Below, piece by piece: positions 1-9,890 of a DNA stretch of 64,000 nt (its first letter is position 1; each line of letters begins with the position of its first letter). A model generated the notes under the pieces. The model was given only the letters and a program-made list of their open reading frames with translations, did no database searches and was not told the DNA's origin. This DNA is from Zoogloea sp. (GTDB lineage: Bacteria; Pseudomonadota; Gammaproteobacteria; Burkholderiales; Rhodocyclaceae): NCBI RefSeq assembly GCF_023150065.1, contig NZ_JAKLLN010000008.1, forward strand, positions 62,001 to 126,000, read 5' to 3'. Made by a program: the position numbers and the translations under genes.

Positions 1-861
1 CCGCTCCATGATGTTCATGGCGAGCTCCTGCTCCCGCTCGGACTCATCGTGGTAGCGCTGCAGCCGGGCCGCGTCATCGGCCAGCTGACGCTGGATGCGG
101 CGGGTCTCGGAGACATCACGGATGACGCCGATGAACATGCGCCGGTTGGGCAGCTGCAGGTCCGACACCCCCAGCTCGATGGAGAAGACGGTGCCATCCT
201 TGCGCACTGCCTCCAGCTCACGGATCTGCCCGATGACCCGCTTCTGCCCCGTCTCGGCATAGCGCCGCATGTAGCCGTCGTGGGCGTCCCGGTGGACGTT
301 GGGCATGAGGACGCGGAGGTTCTGCCCGACCATCTCGGAGGCCGTGTAGCCGAAAATCTGGCTGGCCGCCCGGTTCACCGACAGGATGGTGCCCTCCACG
401 TCGGCGGAGATGATGCCGTCGATCACCCCATTGGCCACCGCCCGCACCTGTTCGAGCGAGCCCGACAGGCGCCGCTGCATGTCGAGCAGGCGCCGCAGGG
501 CCTTGAAGCGCGCCGAGAACACCGGGAAGGACAGGGGCTTGGCGAGATAGTCGTCTGCCCCGATGTCGAGGCCATGGACGATGTCACCCTCACCGCTGAG
601 CGCCGACAGGATGATGATGGGCACCCAGTGGTCACCGGCGATGGCGCGGATCTGGCGGATGGCCTCGAAGCCGTCCATGCGCGGCATCATCAGGTCCATC
701 AGCACGACGTCAGGGGATTCGCGGCGAAAGATGTCCACCGCCTCGACCCCGTCGCTGGCAAACAGGGGGACGCAGTCAAGATGGGCCAGGAAGGCACCGA
801 CGATGGTCCGGTTGGAGGCGATGTCGTCGGCGACGAGCACCCGCAGGATCTTCTCAGCCAT
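1..861 (-). CDS. Response regulator with receiver and PAS domains (C-terminus outside window)
   Basis: Only the first 287 codons are inside the window; the protein continues beyond position 1. The start ATG is at 861. Residues 1-120 form a CheY-like receiver: an acidic Asp-Asp pair follows the first strand (VLVADD), the phospho-acceptor Asp lies in VVLMDLMMPRMDG near residue 56, and the conserved Ser (ILSAL) and Lys (AKPLS) are present. A PAS domain follows at about 150-265 (NGVIDGIISADVEG, FGYTASEMVG). The visible end is a charged helix (REQELAMNIMER) of the kind that often precedes a PP2C/SpoIIE phosphatase domain, but the output domain is not visible. It lies 69 bp downstream of a receiver-HATPase gene and probably shares its operon. 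A GGDEF output is the alternative. Confidence 0.85.
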   Translation of the reverse strand, partial: MAEKILRVLVADDIASNRTIVGAFLAHLDCVPLFASDGVEAVDIFRRESPDVVLMDLMMPRMDGFEAIRQIRAIAGDHWVPIIILSALSGEGDIVHGLDIGADDYLAKPLSFPVFSARFKALRRLLDMQRRLSGSLEQVRAVANGVIDGIISADVEGTILSVNRAASQIFGYTASEMVGQNLRVLMPNVHRDAHDGYMRRYAETGQKRVIGQIRELEAVRKDGTVFSIELGVSDLQLPNRRMFIGVIRDVSETRRIQRQLADDAARLQRYHDESEREQELAMNIMER

Positions 862-930
862 CACGCGGCTCCCGCAGGGCGACGCCGACGGCTGCAGGCA
901 TCCATGGATTCAGGGCTGACGCGCGGCGGA

Positions 931-1836
931 TCATGAGCACCGCTCCGGCTTGGGAACCGTCACCACCACCTGGTTGCCCGGCGGCAGGTAGGTGAGGCTG
1001 GCAAAGGACAGCTGGCGGGAAAGCGCGATGCCGCGGCCATTGGGGGCGAAGGCCCGCTCCGGGTCGAAATCCAGGAAGCGGCGCCAGTCGAAGCCCGGCC
1101 CATCGTCGCGAATCTCGAAGACCCAGCGGGTGTCGTCACCCCACACCCGCAGCCGCACCGTCTTGTCGCGGTTGGCCTCCAGCGCCAGGCGGCGGGCCAC
1201 CTCCTCTTCCCAGCAATCGGCCTCCCGCAGGCGGCTCTTCTCGGCAAAATCGATGCCCAGGTTGCCGTGCTCGACCCCGTTCACCAGCAGCTCCGACAGG
1301 CCCATGGCCAGGGTTTCCGGCTGGGCTCCGAGCAGCGCGACGAAGGACGCCAGGGTGCGCGCCTCTTCCAGGGTACGGATGGTGAAGGAGCCCTCGGCCA
1401 GACAGGACAGGGCGCGTTCGTGATCGACCAGGCTGGCCCTGAGCTCCCGACGCACACGCATGTCATCGAGCGCGGAGCGGATGATGGTCTGCAGGGCCTC
1501 ACCCTCGAAGGGCTTGGTAAGGTAATAGAAAGCGCCGGCAGCGAGGCCCTCGCGCACCTGTTCGGGGGACGTGGCCGCCGTCTGCATGATCACCGGGATG
1601 GAGCCAAGGCGCTCGTCGGCCTTGATCTTGCGGAGCAGCATGATGCCGTCCATGCCCGGCATCATGCGGTCCAGGAGCACCAGATCGAAGGCACTGTCAG
1701 GCTGGCTCAGCTCGGCCCACGCCCCCTCCCCCGACTCCACCATCACCAGGTCGAAGTCCATTTCGTCCAGGTATTCGGCGACGATGTCCAGGTTGAAGGG
1801 TTCGTCATCGACGACCAGTATGCGTGCCTTGCTCAT
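931..1836 (-). CDS. Receiver domain fused to RsbW-like HATPase (putative anti-sigma/partner-switch protein)
   Basis: 301 residues. Residues 5-125 are an intact receiver: Asp10/Asp11, phospho-acceptor Asp56 (LLDRMMPGMDG), Thr86 and Lys108. Residues 150-298 are a GHKL ATPase with an N box (ELLVNGVEHGN, 182-192), a G1 box (DDGPGF, 244-249) and a G2 box (NGRGIAL, 266-272). There is no phospho-acceptor histidine dimerisation helix, so this resembles RsbW/SpoIIAB-type serine kinases rather than sensor kinases. The family acts in partner switching with anti-sigma antagonists and PP2C phosphatases; that role is inferred here. Its start codon directly abuts the stop of the sensor kinase upstream, which suggests translational coupling. 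A paralogue with a weaker receiver lies at 9915-10775. Confidence 0.85.
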   Translation of the reverse strand: MSKARILVVDDEPFNLDIVAEYLDEMDFDLVMVESGEGAWAELSQPDSAFDLVLLDRMMPGMDGIMLLRKIKADERLGSIPVIMQTAATSPEQVREGLAAGAFYYLTKPFEGEALQTIIRSALDDMRVRRELRASLVDHERALSCLAEGSFTIRTLEEARTLASFVALLGAQPETLAMGLSELLVNGVEHGNLGIDFAEKSRLREADCWEEEVARRLALEANRDKTVRLRVWGDDTRWVFEIRDDGPGFDWRRFLDFDPERAFAPNGRGIALSRQLSFASLTYLPPGNQVVVTVPKPERCS

Positions 1837-4800
1837 CTAGCTTTCCTTGTGTTCGACAGCCGCCGGGAGAGCGCGCTGCTGCGCCTCCCCCAACGGCAAG
1901 ATAACGGTGAACTCGGCCCCCCCGGCAGCATTGCCGCAGGCCCGGATAGTGCCTTTGTGGGCCGCAACGATTTCCTGGCAGATGGCCAGCCCGAGGCCAG
2001 TGCCTCCCGCCCCGGTGCGGGTGCGGCTGCTCTGCACGAACTTGTCGAAGACGGCATCCAGCTCGCCGGGCGGGATGCCGACCCCTTCGTCGGATACGCT
2101 CAAGGCCACCCCCTGCAGCCCGCTGGGCAGGCTGGCGTGTGCCAGCCGGATGTGGATGCCCTTGCCCTCGGGGGTGAACTTGGAGGCATTCGACAGCAGG
2201 TTGCGCACCACCTGCCCGATGCGCGCGGCGTCCCCCATCGGGTCGGGGAGGCCTTCCTCCACCTCCAGGGCAAGCTGCTGACGCCGGGACAGGAAGAGTG
2301 CATCGAACTCGCTGAGCGCATCGCCGATCACCTGCTCGAGGCGCATCGGCGCCAGGTTCAGGACCATGTGCCCGGCCTCCAGCTTGGAGAGGTCGAGAAG
2401 ATCGTTGAGCAGGGTCAGCAACCGTTCGCCGCTGACCCGGATGCGATGAAAGTAGCTGCGCAGCTTTTCGTGCCCCACCTGGGCCACCCGGGTTTCACCG
2501 AGCCGGGCGTAGCTGAGCACGCCGTGCATCGGGGTGCGCAGCTCGTGGGACATGTTGGCCAGGAAGACCGACTTGGCCTCGTTGGCCGCCTCGGCCGCCT
2601 CCTTGGCGAGTTGCAGGTCGTGGGTACGGCCGGCCACCAGGGACGAGAGATTGAGGTTGTGATCGAGGATCTGGTTTTCCCGCGCCTTGGCCTCGTCGAT
2701 ATCCGAATGGGTGCCGATCATGCGCAGGGGGCGGCCGTCCGGGTCGCGCTCCACCACCAGGCCCCGGGCCCGGATCCATTTGTAGCTGCCGTCCTTGCAG
2801 CGCATCCGGACTTCGTGGGTGAACAGCGGTGACTCGCCCTTCAGGTGGACATCCTGGGCGGCCAGGGCGGGGGCCAGATCGTCCGGATGCAGGCGAGACG
2901 ACCAGTCGTCGATGGTGTCGGAGATTTCGCCCACCTCGTAGCCCAGCATGGTGACCCAGCGGGGCGAGCGATAGACATGCCCGGTGCGGATGTTCCAGTC
3001 CCACACCCCGTCACCGGCCCCATCGAGGGCAAACTGCCAGCGCGCTTCGCTCTCCCGCAGGGCCAGCTCGGCCACCCGTCTTTCGGTCACATCGCGGATC
3101 ACCGCCAGGCTCCCGCCGGTACGTACCGCCTGGAAGCGTGCTTCGAAGTGCCTCTCGGTTCCGCCCCGGCGCGACGCGTATTCAATGCGCTGCAGGCAGC
3201 CGCTGCGGGCAGCGGCAAGGGCCGCCATGCCGAAACGCCGGGCCATGTCCGGCGACAGGGCGCCATCGAGGCGGCGCCCGAGGAAGTTCTCCGGCGGCAT
3301 GGACAAGGCGTCGTCTGACGGCGCGTGGTAGCGCACGATGTGCATTTCCCCGTCGAGCTGGAAGAGCATGTCGGGGATGGCCGCGATCAGGGATTCGTTG
3401 GTGGCGTGGGCCTCCTGGATCGCCTGCTGCTCGGCCTTCCGGGTCGATACGTCTTCAACGATCACCCACCGGGCCGCATCGCAGCCTCCCACCATGGTCG
3501 TCGTCACCACCACCGATATCCGGTGCCCCAGCTTGTGGATGAACTCGGTCTCGTAGGCCCGCGTGGGTGCGCCGAGGCAGGCATCCACCACCGCCCGGGC
3601 GTCCCGGCCGGCAAACTCGGCCGGATGCAGGGTCGGGCAGTCAGCGCTGCACAACTCTTCCTCGCTGTAGCCGGTGATGCGGCAGAAGGCGGCGTTGGCC
3701 TGACGGTAGCGTCCGGAGGTGTCCACCAGCGCCATGCCCAGGGAGGCATGCCGGTACAGGGTGTCGAGCTTGGCGTGGGAGTCGATGACCTCTTGCTGGG
3801 CACGGCGCAGCTGGGTGACGTCCGATGCCGCCCCGGCGGTGCGCAGCGGGCGCCCGTCGGCCGCGAACTCGGTCTTGCCGGCCAGCTGGAACCAGCCCTG
3901 GCTGCCGTCGATCCGGCGGATGGGGACCACACAATGCAAAGGGCCCTGACCCGTCGCGTGCTGGCGATAGGCCGCCAGGAATTCATGGCGGGCCGGACGG
4001 GTCATGGAGCGCAGGATGCCCCGCAGCCGGCGTGGCAGCCCCCCGTCCGGGTAGCCCAGGAGCCGGTCGCAGCGCGGTGACAGGAAGAGTTGCGGGCGCC
4101 CGGCCTGCCATTCCCAGATGCCCTCGTCCGTCGCCGACACGGCGAGCTCGAAGCGGTTCTCGCTGGCCCGCAGCTCTCCGGTCATGCGCTCGGCAATGGC
4201 CAGGGCACGCTTCTGCTGGTCGGCCAGGCTGGCCACCAGGAAGGCCAGCAGCACACTGATGGCGAGCCCGCCGAGACCGGCCAAGGTGGACGAGGCCACC
4301 TCGACGGGGACGGGTGCGGTCAGGGTCACGTCCCACACCCGATCACCGAAATTCAGGTGACGGACCAGACGGAGCCCCCCCGCCGCAGGCAGATCAAAGG
4401 CATAAAGCACCTGGGCAGGGGCCGAGCTGGCATCTGCAACATGCAGGCCGTAGCCCGAGATGGCCGACTGGCGGAGCCCGTCAAACATCTGGATCACGTT
4501 GATTCCGATCACCAACAGCCCCTCGGGCCCCAGCTCAGGAGCCAGCTCATCCATCGGATGGGCCGCACGATAGACCAGCACACCGCTGACCGGCTTGTCC
4601 TGATCGAGCACCACCAGGGACACCGGCGGGCTCATGGCCATCTTGCGGGAGTGGATTGCCGCCTCCATGGTCCTGCGGCGCAGGGGCTCGGCGAAGCCGT
4701 CGAAGCCGATCACCCCCTCGCTGCGAGCACTCAGGGGCCAGAAGTAGCTGATGGGATAGACATGGGGCCCCCGCGCCGGGTCAGGTGCGGGATGGATGCG

Positions 4801-5226
4801 GATGGGACGGCCGTAGCTCGCGCTCATCAGGGCCTCGATGGGCGCAGCCCGCGACACCTCGACCCGTCGGGCCAGACCGATGCCGGCCACCTCGGGCACC
4901 GCCTCGTCGGGCTGCAGGCCGGAGATGTAGGCTTCAAACTCGCGGCGCTCGACCATGTGCTGGGCATCGAACAGCCCTGCCAGCCCCCGCAGGATCAGGT
5001 CGATCTTGCTGAGGCGGTCGGCGAGTTGCTGCTCCAGGCGATCGGCCGCTGCCTGATGCACGGCTCGGGCCAGCTCATCCTCGTGCTCATGCAGTCGGTA
5101 CCAGCTGAGGGTAGTGATCACCACGCCAACAACCAGCACCGCGGCAAACCACTGACGTCGCCCGCCCGGCAGACTGCCGGACAGCGAGAGGTCGAATCTC
5201 TGGGAGAGGGACTTGCGCGTGCTCAT
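1837..5226 (-). CDS. CHASE-domain multi-PAS sensor histidine kinase
   Basis: About 1129 residues from the ATG at 5226; a GTG one codon upstream is possible. A membrane helix at 27-43, a periplasmic CHASE domain at about 75-235 and a second helix at about 315-335 form the sensor. At least four PAS-type segments follow (starting near 358, 480, 610 and 735). The kinase core has a HisKA motif with phospho-acceptor His895 (MSHELRTPM), an N box (NLLSNASKF, about 1010-1018), a G1 box (DEGVGIP) and a G2 box (GTGLGLAIC). There is no C-terminal receiver, so the phosphoryl group most likely goes to the receiver proteins encoded immediately downstream. The ligand is unknown; CHASE domains bind small extracellular molecules. 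Confidence 0.9.
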   Translation of the reverse strand: MSTRKSLSQRFDLSLSGSLPGGRRQWFAAVLVVGVVITTLSWYRLHEHEDELARAVHQAAADRLEQQLADRLSKIDLILRGLAGLFDAQHMVERREFEAYISGLQPDEAVPEVAGIGLARRVEVSRAAPIEALMSASYGRPIRIHPAPDPARGPHVYPISYFWPLSARSEGVIGFDGFAEPLRRRTMEAAIHSRKMAMSPPVSLVVLDQDKPVSGVLVYRAAHPMDELAPELGPEGLLVIGINVIQMFDGLRQSAISGYGLHVADASSAPAQVLYAFDLPAAGGLRLVRHLNFGDRVWDVTLTAPVPVEVASSTLAGLGGLAISVLLAFLVASLADQQKRALAIAERMTGELRASENRFELAVSATDEGIWEWQAGRPQLFLSPRCDRLLGYPDGGLPRRLRGILRSMTRPARHEFLAAYRQHATGQGPLHCVVPIRRIDGSQGWFQLAGKTEFAADGRPLRTAGAASDVTQLRRAQQEVIDSHAKLDTLYRHASLGMALVDTSGRYRQANAAFCRITGYSEEELCSADCPTLHPAEFAGRDARAVVDACLGAPTRAYETEFIHKLGHRISVVVTTTMVGGCDAARWVIVEDVSTRKAEQQAIQEAHATNESLIAAIPDMLFQLDGEMHIVRYHAPSDDALSMPPENFLGRRLDGALSPDMARRFGMAALAAARSGCLQRIEYASRRGGTERHFEARFQAVRTGGSLAVIRDVTERRVAELALRESEARWQFALDGAGDGVWDWNIRTGHVYRSPRWVTMLGYEVGEISDTIDDWSSRLHPDDLAPALAAQDVHLKGESPLFTHEVRMRCKDGSYKWIRARGLVVERDPDGRPLRMIGTHSDIDEAKARENQILDHNLNLSSLVAGRTHDLQLAKEAAEAANEAKSVFLANMSHELRTPMHGVLSYARLGETRVAQVGHEKLRSYFHRIRVSGERLLTLLNDLLDLSKLEAGHMVLNLAPMRLEQVIGDALSEFDALFLSRRQQLALEVEEGLPDPMGDAARIGQVVRNLLSNASKFTPEGKGIHIRLAHASLPSGLQGVALSVSDEGVGIPPGELDAVFDKFVQSSRTRTGAGGTGLGLAICQEIVAAHKGTIRACGNAAGGAEFTVILPLGEAQQRALPAAVEHKES

Positions 5227-5276
5227 CACCCGGGGGTGAACGGCGCGCGCCGGGGAAGCTTGAGGAAGCTATTGAA

Positions 5277-5294
5277 GGGGGCACAAGGGCCCCC
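5277..5294 (-). terminator. Weak hairpin after the efflux operon
   Basis: A GGGGGC/GCCCCC inverted repeat with a 6-nt loop lies 20 bp past the stop of the YgaP-like gene. There is no proper U-tract, so termination is likely incomplete or absent. Confidence 0.3.
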
Positions 5295-5313
5295 GCCCCT
5301 CAAAGCACATGGC

Positions 5314-5538
5314 TCACCCGCAGGCCGGGCCGTCCTTCACGCCGAACCTGCGCAGAATGTTCTCCAGCGGGCAGAAACGGGTGAATCCGCTCTGCAGCAG
5401 GTTGGCTCCCACAAAGGCCGTAAACCACAGGAACTTGCTGCTCACGAAAAGCGGGCTGCCCTCCACGCCGAGGGCCAGGGAGATGAGCACGAAGGAGCCG
5501 GCAAAGACCCGGACGCACTGATTGATGCTGAGACTCAT
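5314..5538 (-). CDS. YgaP-like (DUF2892) small inner-membrane protein
   Basis: 74 residues with two hydrophobic segments (about 8-26 and 33-52) around the NLLQSGFTRFCP motif, typical of the membrane domain of YgaP without its rhodanese domain. In this family the domain forms a dimeric membrane helix pair, sometimes involved in sulfur or thiol chemistry; no catalytic residue is obvious here. The start codon overlaps the stop of the RND transporter gene by 4 bp (ATGA), so it is the last gene of the efflux operon. Confidence 0.8.
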   Translation of the reverse strand: MSLSINQCVRVFAGSFVLISLALGVEGSPLFVSSKFLWFTAFVGANLLQSGFTRFCPLENILRRFGVKDGPACG

Positions 5539-8500
5539 GGGGATTCTCCCTGAAGGGCGGCGACGCGCTTGTGCATGGCCGCGAAGTAAAGGACCGGAAT
5601 GACCACCAGGGTCAGCAGAGTGGACACCAGCACGCCGAAGATCAGGCTGATGGCCAGGCCGTTGAAGATGGGGTCGTCAAGGATGAACACCGCCCCGATC
5701 ATGGCCGCCAGGCCGGTCAGGCCGATGGGCTTGGCCCGCACCGCGGCGGCGTGGATGGTCGCCTCCGCCAGTGCTGTACCGGCCCGCACCTGCTGATCGA
5801 TGAAGTCCACCAGCAGGATGGAGTTGCGCACGATGATGCCGGCCAGGGCGATCATGCCGATCATGCTGGTGGCGGTGTACTGGCTGCCCAGCAGGGCGTG
5901 GCCGGGCATCACCCCGATGATCGTCAGGGGAATCGGCGCCATGATGATCAGCGGCACCAGATAGCTGCGGAACTGGGCCACCACCAGCACGTAGATCAGC
6001 ACCAGGCCCACGGCGTAGGCGGCGCCCATGTCGCGGAAGGTCTCGTAGGTGATCTGCCATTCGCCGTCCCATTTGATGGCGTAGCCCGCGTAGGGGTCGT
6101 CGGGCTGGTGGATGAACCACTCGTCCAGGGTGCCGGCCAGGCGCGGGCCCACCAGGGGCAGGTCCTTAAGCCGGCTGCGGATGTCGAACATGCCGTAGAG
6201 CGGCGAATCCAGCTTGCCGCCCATGTCGCCGGTCACGTACACCACGGGCAGCAGATCCTTGTGATAGATGACCTGCTCCCGGGTGGCAGGCAGCACCTCC
6301 ACCAGCTCCGACACGGGCACCAGGGTGCCCGCCGCCTCTGGGGCGCGGGCCCTCACCTTCATCTGCAGCACGGCGCCCACCGTCGACAGGCTCTCCGGCG
6401 GCAGGCTCAGGCGTACCGGGATCTCGTACTTGTTGTCGCCCCCATGCACGGGGGTCACGTTTTCGCCCCCCAGGCCCAGGCGCACCACCTCGACGATGTC
6501 GGCCTGGGCCACGCCGAGGCGGGCGGCCTTGGCCTGATTGACCCGCAGCACCAGCTTGGGCGCTTCCTCATCCACCGTGTCATCCACGCCGACGATGTCC
6601 GGCGTGGCCTCGAAGGCGGCGCGCACCTGACGGGCCACCGCCACCTGCCCGGCGTAGTCCGGCCCGTACACCTCGGCGACGATGGGCGAGAGCACGGGCG
6701 GGCCCGGCGGCACCTCCACCACCTTGGCGTTGCCGCCATGCTTTCTGGCAATGGCCGCCACCGTATCGCGCACGGAAACCGCCACCTCGTGGCTCTTGCG
6801 GCTGCGCTGATGCTTGTCCACCAGGTTCACCTGGATGTCGCCCATCTCGGGCAGCGCACGCAGGTAGTACTGGCGCACCAGGCCATTGAAGTTGATGGGC
6901 GCAGCGGTGCCGGCATAGGTCTGGTAGTCGGTCACCTCGTCCACCCGGGCGAGGGCGTCGCCGATCTCCCGCAGCACCTCGGCGGTGGTCTCCACCGGCG
7001 TGCCCACGGGCATGTCCAGCACCACCTGGAATTCGCTCTTGTTGTCGAAGGGCAGCATCTTGAGCACCACCAGCTGCACCACCGCCAGGGACACCGACAG
7101 CCCGATGGCCAGCACCACGCCGAACCACAGCCCGGCCCGGGCCCGCCCGCCGGTGCGCGGGTCGAGCAGGGGTGTCATCAGGCGCCGGAACAGGCGCTCG
7201 AGGCCGGCGGTCATCCGGTCGGGGGCGTGGGTCGAAGCGGCGGCAACCCCGTCATGCCCGCCCTTCATGAGCTTGCCCGCCAGCCAGGGCGTGACCACGA
7301 AGGCCACCGCCAGGGAGATGAACATGCCCATCGATGAATTGATGGGGATGGGGCTCATGTAGGGGCCCATCAGGCCGCTGACGAAGGCCATCGGCAGCAG
7401 CGCCGCGATCACCGTGAAGGTGGCCAGGATGGTCGGCCCGCCCACCTCGTCCACCGCCTTCGGGATCAGCTCCCACAGGGGCTTGCCGGGCTCCAGGGTC
7501 TGCCAGCGGTGGATGTTCTCCACCACCACGATGGCGTCGTCCACCAGGATGCCGATGGAGAAGATCAGGGCAAACAGGCTGACCCGGTTGAGGGTGAAGC
7601 CCCAGGCCCACGAGGCGAACAGGGTGGCGGCGAGGGTGAGGGTGACTGCCGCGCCGACGATCACCGCCTCGCGCCGGCCCAGGGCCAGCAGCACCAGCAA
7701 CACCACCGCCGAGGTGGCGAACACCAGCTTGCCGATCAGCTTGTCGGCCTTCTCGGTGGCAGTGGCGCCGTAGTTGCGGGTCACGCTCACCTCGACGCCC
7801 TCGGGCACCACGCTGCCTTTCAGGGCCTCGATGCGGCGGATCACGCCGTCGGCCACATCGGCGGCGTTCTCACCCGGCTTCTTGGAGATGGACAGGGTCA
7901 CCGCCGGAAAGCGCTCGCCGGCCCCATCGGCCCCCGCCGAGCCCTTGCCCAGGCCGTGCCACACGAAGCGCGAGGGCTGATCCGGCCCATCCACCACCCG
8001 GGCCACGTCGGACACATGCACCGGCTTGCCGCCGGACACGCCCACCACCAGGCGCTTCACGTCATCGGCGCTGGCGATGTAGGTGCCGGTCTGCACCAGC
8101 ACCTCCTGGCCCGAAGCGGTCAGGGTGCCGCTGGGCTGGGACGCATTGGCCAGCAGCAGCGCGCCCTTCAGGTCCTGGGGCGTAACGCCGAAGCCGTTCA
8201 TCCGGCCCGGGTCCATCAGCACCCGCAGCACATGGCCCGGCCCGCCGATGGTGCTCACGTCGCGGGTGCCGCGCACGCGCTTGAGTTCCACCTCCACGGC
8301 CCGCCCAACCTGTTGCAGCTCGAAGGCCGAGCGCTGCGGGTCGCGGGTCCACAGGGTGAGGGCAACGATGGGGACATCGTCGATGCCCTTGGGCTTGATG
8401 ATGGGCTCGCCCACCCCGAGCTGGGGCGAGATCCAGTCCTGATGGCTGTGGATGGTGTCGTACAGGCGCACCACGGCGTCCTGGTTCTTCACCCCCACCT

Positions 8501-8795
8501 TGAACTGCACAGTGATGATGGCCATGCCCGGGCGGGACACGGAATACACGTGGTCCATGCCGGCGATGCGCGACAGCACCTGCTCGGCGGGCCGGGCCAC
8601 CAGGGCCTCCACGTCCTTGGCCGAGGCGCCGGGGAAGGCCACCATCACGTCGGCCATGGTGACGTCGATCTGGGGCTCCTCCTCCTTGGGGGTGATCAGG
8701 GTGGCGAAGACACCCAGCAGCATCAGCACCAGGGCCAGCAGGGGGGTGAGCGCGTTGCGCTGGAACAGCGCCGCGATGCGTCCGGAGATCCCCAT
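5535..8795 (-). CDS. RND efflux transporter, inner-membrane permease (AcrB/MdtB-like)
   Basis: 1086 residues, a typical length for a proton-driven RND pump. The first membrane helix is at about 12-34 and a large periplasmic loop follows (40-350). The proton-relay motif ILVDDAIVVVEN in the fourth helix has Asp419/Asp420. The second half repeats the helix-loop pattern, ending in TLLTLVVIPVLYF. The Asp-Asp relay fits the hydrophobe/amphiphile efflux (HAE) type better than the heavy-metal type. The adaptor gene is 3 bp upstream and the YgaP-like gene overlaps the end. No outer-membrane factor is encoded nearby, so a TolC protein must come from elsewhere. The substrate cannot be read from the sequence. 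Confidence 0.92.
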   Translation of the reverse strand: MGISGRIAALFQRNALTPLLALVLMLLGVFATLITPKEEEPQIDVTMADVMVAFPGASAKDVEALVARPAEQVLSRIAGMDHVYSVSRPGMAIITVQFKVGVKNQDAVVRLYDTIHSHQDWISPQLGVGEPIIKPKGIDDVPIVALTLWTRDPQRSAFELQQVGRAVEVELKRVRGTRDVSTIGGPGHVLRVLMDPGRMNGFGVTPQDLKGALLLANASQPSGTLTASGQEVLVQTGTYIASADDVKRLVVGVSGGKPVHVSDVARVVDGPDQPSRFVWHGLGKGSAGADGAGERFPAVTLSISKKPGENAADVADGVIRRIEALKGSVVPEGVEVSVTRNYGATATEKADKLIGKLVFATSAVVLLVLLALGRREAVIVGAAVTLTLAATLFASWAWGFTLNRVSLFALIFSIGILVDDAIVVVENIHRWQTLEPGKPLWELIPKAVDEVGGPTILATFTVIAALLPMAFVSGLMGPYMSPIPINSSMGMFISLAVAFVVTPWLAGKLMKGGHDGVAAASTHAPDRMTAGLERLFRRLMTPLLDPRTGGRARAGLWFGVVLAIGLSVSLAVVQLVVLKMLPFDNKSEFQVVLDMPVGTPVETTAEVLREIGDALARVDEVTDYQTYAGTAAPINFNGLVRQYYLRALPEMGDIQVNLVDKHQRSRKSHEVAVSVRDTVAAIARKHGGNAKVVEVPPGPPVLSPIVAEVYGPDYAGQVAVARQVRAAFEATPDIVGVDDTVDEEAPKLVLRVNQAKAARLGVAQADIVEVVRLGLGGENVTPVHGGDNKYEIPVRLSLPPESLSTVGAVLQMKVRARAPEAAGTLVPVSELVEVLPATREQVIYHKDLLPVVYVTGDMGGKLDSPLYGMFDIRSRLKDLPLVGPRLAGTLDEWFIHQPDDPYAGYAIKWDGEWQITYETFRDMGAAYAVGLVLIYVLVVAQFRSYLVPLIIMAPIPLTIIGVMPGHALLGSQYTATSMIGMIALAGIIVRNSILLVDFIDQQVRAGTALAEATIHAAAVRAKPIGLTGLAAMIGAVFILDDPIFNGLAISLIFGVLVSTLLTLVVIPVLYFAAMHKRVAALQGESP

Positions 8796-8798
8796 GGT

Positions 8799-9860
8799 TC
8801 AGCGCTTCTGACGCAGCAGGCCGGCACGCACCGGGTCCAGAGCCACGGTCTCGCCCCCCGACAGCCCGGCCAGCACTTCGACCGAGCCATCGGCCAGCAC
8901 GCTGCCGACCCGCAGCTGGCGCAGGCTGAAGCCGCCCTTGCCATCCGCCACGTAAACGCCGGTGAGTTCACCCCGGCGCAGCACCGCCGCCGCCGGCACC
9001 GACACGCTGGACGGAGCCTCGCCGCCGGTGAGGAACTGCACCCGGGCAGCCATGCCCGGCACCACGCCGGCCGCCTCGACCGGCAGATTGATACGCACCC
9101 GGGCAGTGTGGGTGCGTGGATCGGCCGAGGGCAGGACGGTGATTGCGCCCCCATCGAAGCCGCGCCCGCTTTCGGGAAACTCGATTCGGGCCCGCAGGCC
9201 GGGCTTGCCCAGCTCCGCCAGGCGCGACTGGGGTACATCGGCCACAGCACGCAGCCCGCCGGGCTCGTGGATGATCAGCAGCGGGCGGCCCGGCTGGGCC
9301 ATCTCGCCCACCTCGGCCAGGCGCTGGGCCACCACGCCCGTGAGGGGCGCCGTGACTGTCGCGAAGCCCCGGGTGGTTTCCACCTGGGCACGCCCCGCCT
9401 CGGCAGCCTTGTGCTGGGCAGTGGCGGTATCGAAGGCGGCCTGGGCCTGGTCCACCGCGCTGGCGCTGACGAAGTTGCGCGCCTTCAGGCTGCGGGCCCG
9501 CTCCAGGGCCAGGCGGGCGTCCTCCATGCGGGCCCGCGCCGCCGCCACGTTGGCGCCGGCCGCGGCCACCGCCTGGTCGGCTTCACGGGTATCGATGCGC
9601 ATCAGCACATCGCCCTGGCGCACCCGGGCACCAGCATCGACCCAGGTTTCCAGCACCCGCCCCGAAACCTGGGCCGCCACGGTGGCCTGACGTACGGCTT
9701 CGATGGTGGCCTCGGCCGTGTAGGTGCGGGCCTGGGCCTGGGGGCGGAGCTGGATGGTGGGCGCAGGGCTGCGCGCCTCGTCGGCAAACACAGCCAGGGA
9801 GAGGGAGAGGAGCGCTCCGGCAAGGACCGCCCCAGCATGGGGAGAAGGGTATCGACGCAT
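8799..9860 (-). CDS. RND efflux periplasmic adaptor (membrane fusion protein)
   Basis: 353 residues from the ATG at 9860. The frame is open to an earlier ATG at 9875, but the later start gives a clean signal peptide (residues 1-26, cleavage after VFA) and fits the predicted transcription start. Then come a lipoyl/biotinyl-like half motif (VSGRVLETWVDAGARVRQGD, about 65-84), an Ala-rich coiled-coil hairpin (about 95-165), the second lipoyl half (APLTGVVAQR) and beta-barrel domains (VPGMAARVQF). The protein bridges the RND pump to an outer-membrane channel. The gene leads the three-gene efflux operon and sits under a striking palindrome. Confidence 0.9.
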   Translation of the reverse strand: MRRYPSPHAGAVLAGALLSLSLAVFADEARSPAPTIQLRPQAQARTYTAEATIEAVRQATVAAQVSGRVLETWVDAGARVRQGDVLMRIDTREADQAVAAAGANVAAARARMEDARLALERARSLKARNFVSASAVDQAQAAFDTATAQHKAAEAGRAQVETTRGFATVTAPLTGVVAQRLAEVGEMAQPGRPLLIIHEPGGLRAVADVPQSRLAELGKPGLRARIEFPESGRGFDGGAITVLPSADPRTHTARVRINLPVEAAGVVPGMAARVQFLTGGEAPSSVSVPAAAVLRRGELTGVYVADGKGGFSLRQLRVGSVLADGSVEVLAGLSGGETVALDPVRAGLLRQKR

Positions 9861-9890
9861 AATATAAGAATACACTTATATTATGCGTCG
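9853..9890. promoter_or_regulatory. Perfect 16-bp inverted repeat, probable repressor operator
   Basis: Two arms at 9853-9868 and 9875-9890 are exact reverse complements (arm CGACGCATAATATAAG) around a 6-bp spacer. The site covers the predicted -10 element, most of the -35/-10 spacer and the adaptor start codon, so a bound dimer would block transcription. The AT-rich core resembles operators of ArsR-, TetR- or MarR-type repressors. No such regulator gene is found within this window next to it. Confidence 0.75.

Noticed and set aside
5535..8795. Heavy-metal (CusA-type) RND pump
   Set aside because: The fourth-helix motif has the Asp-Asp pair of the HAE type, and no metal-binding methionine cluster was seen.
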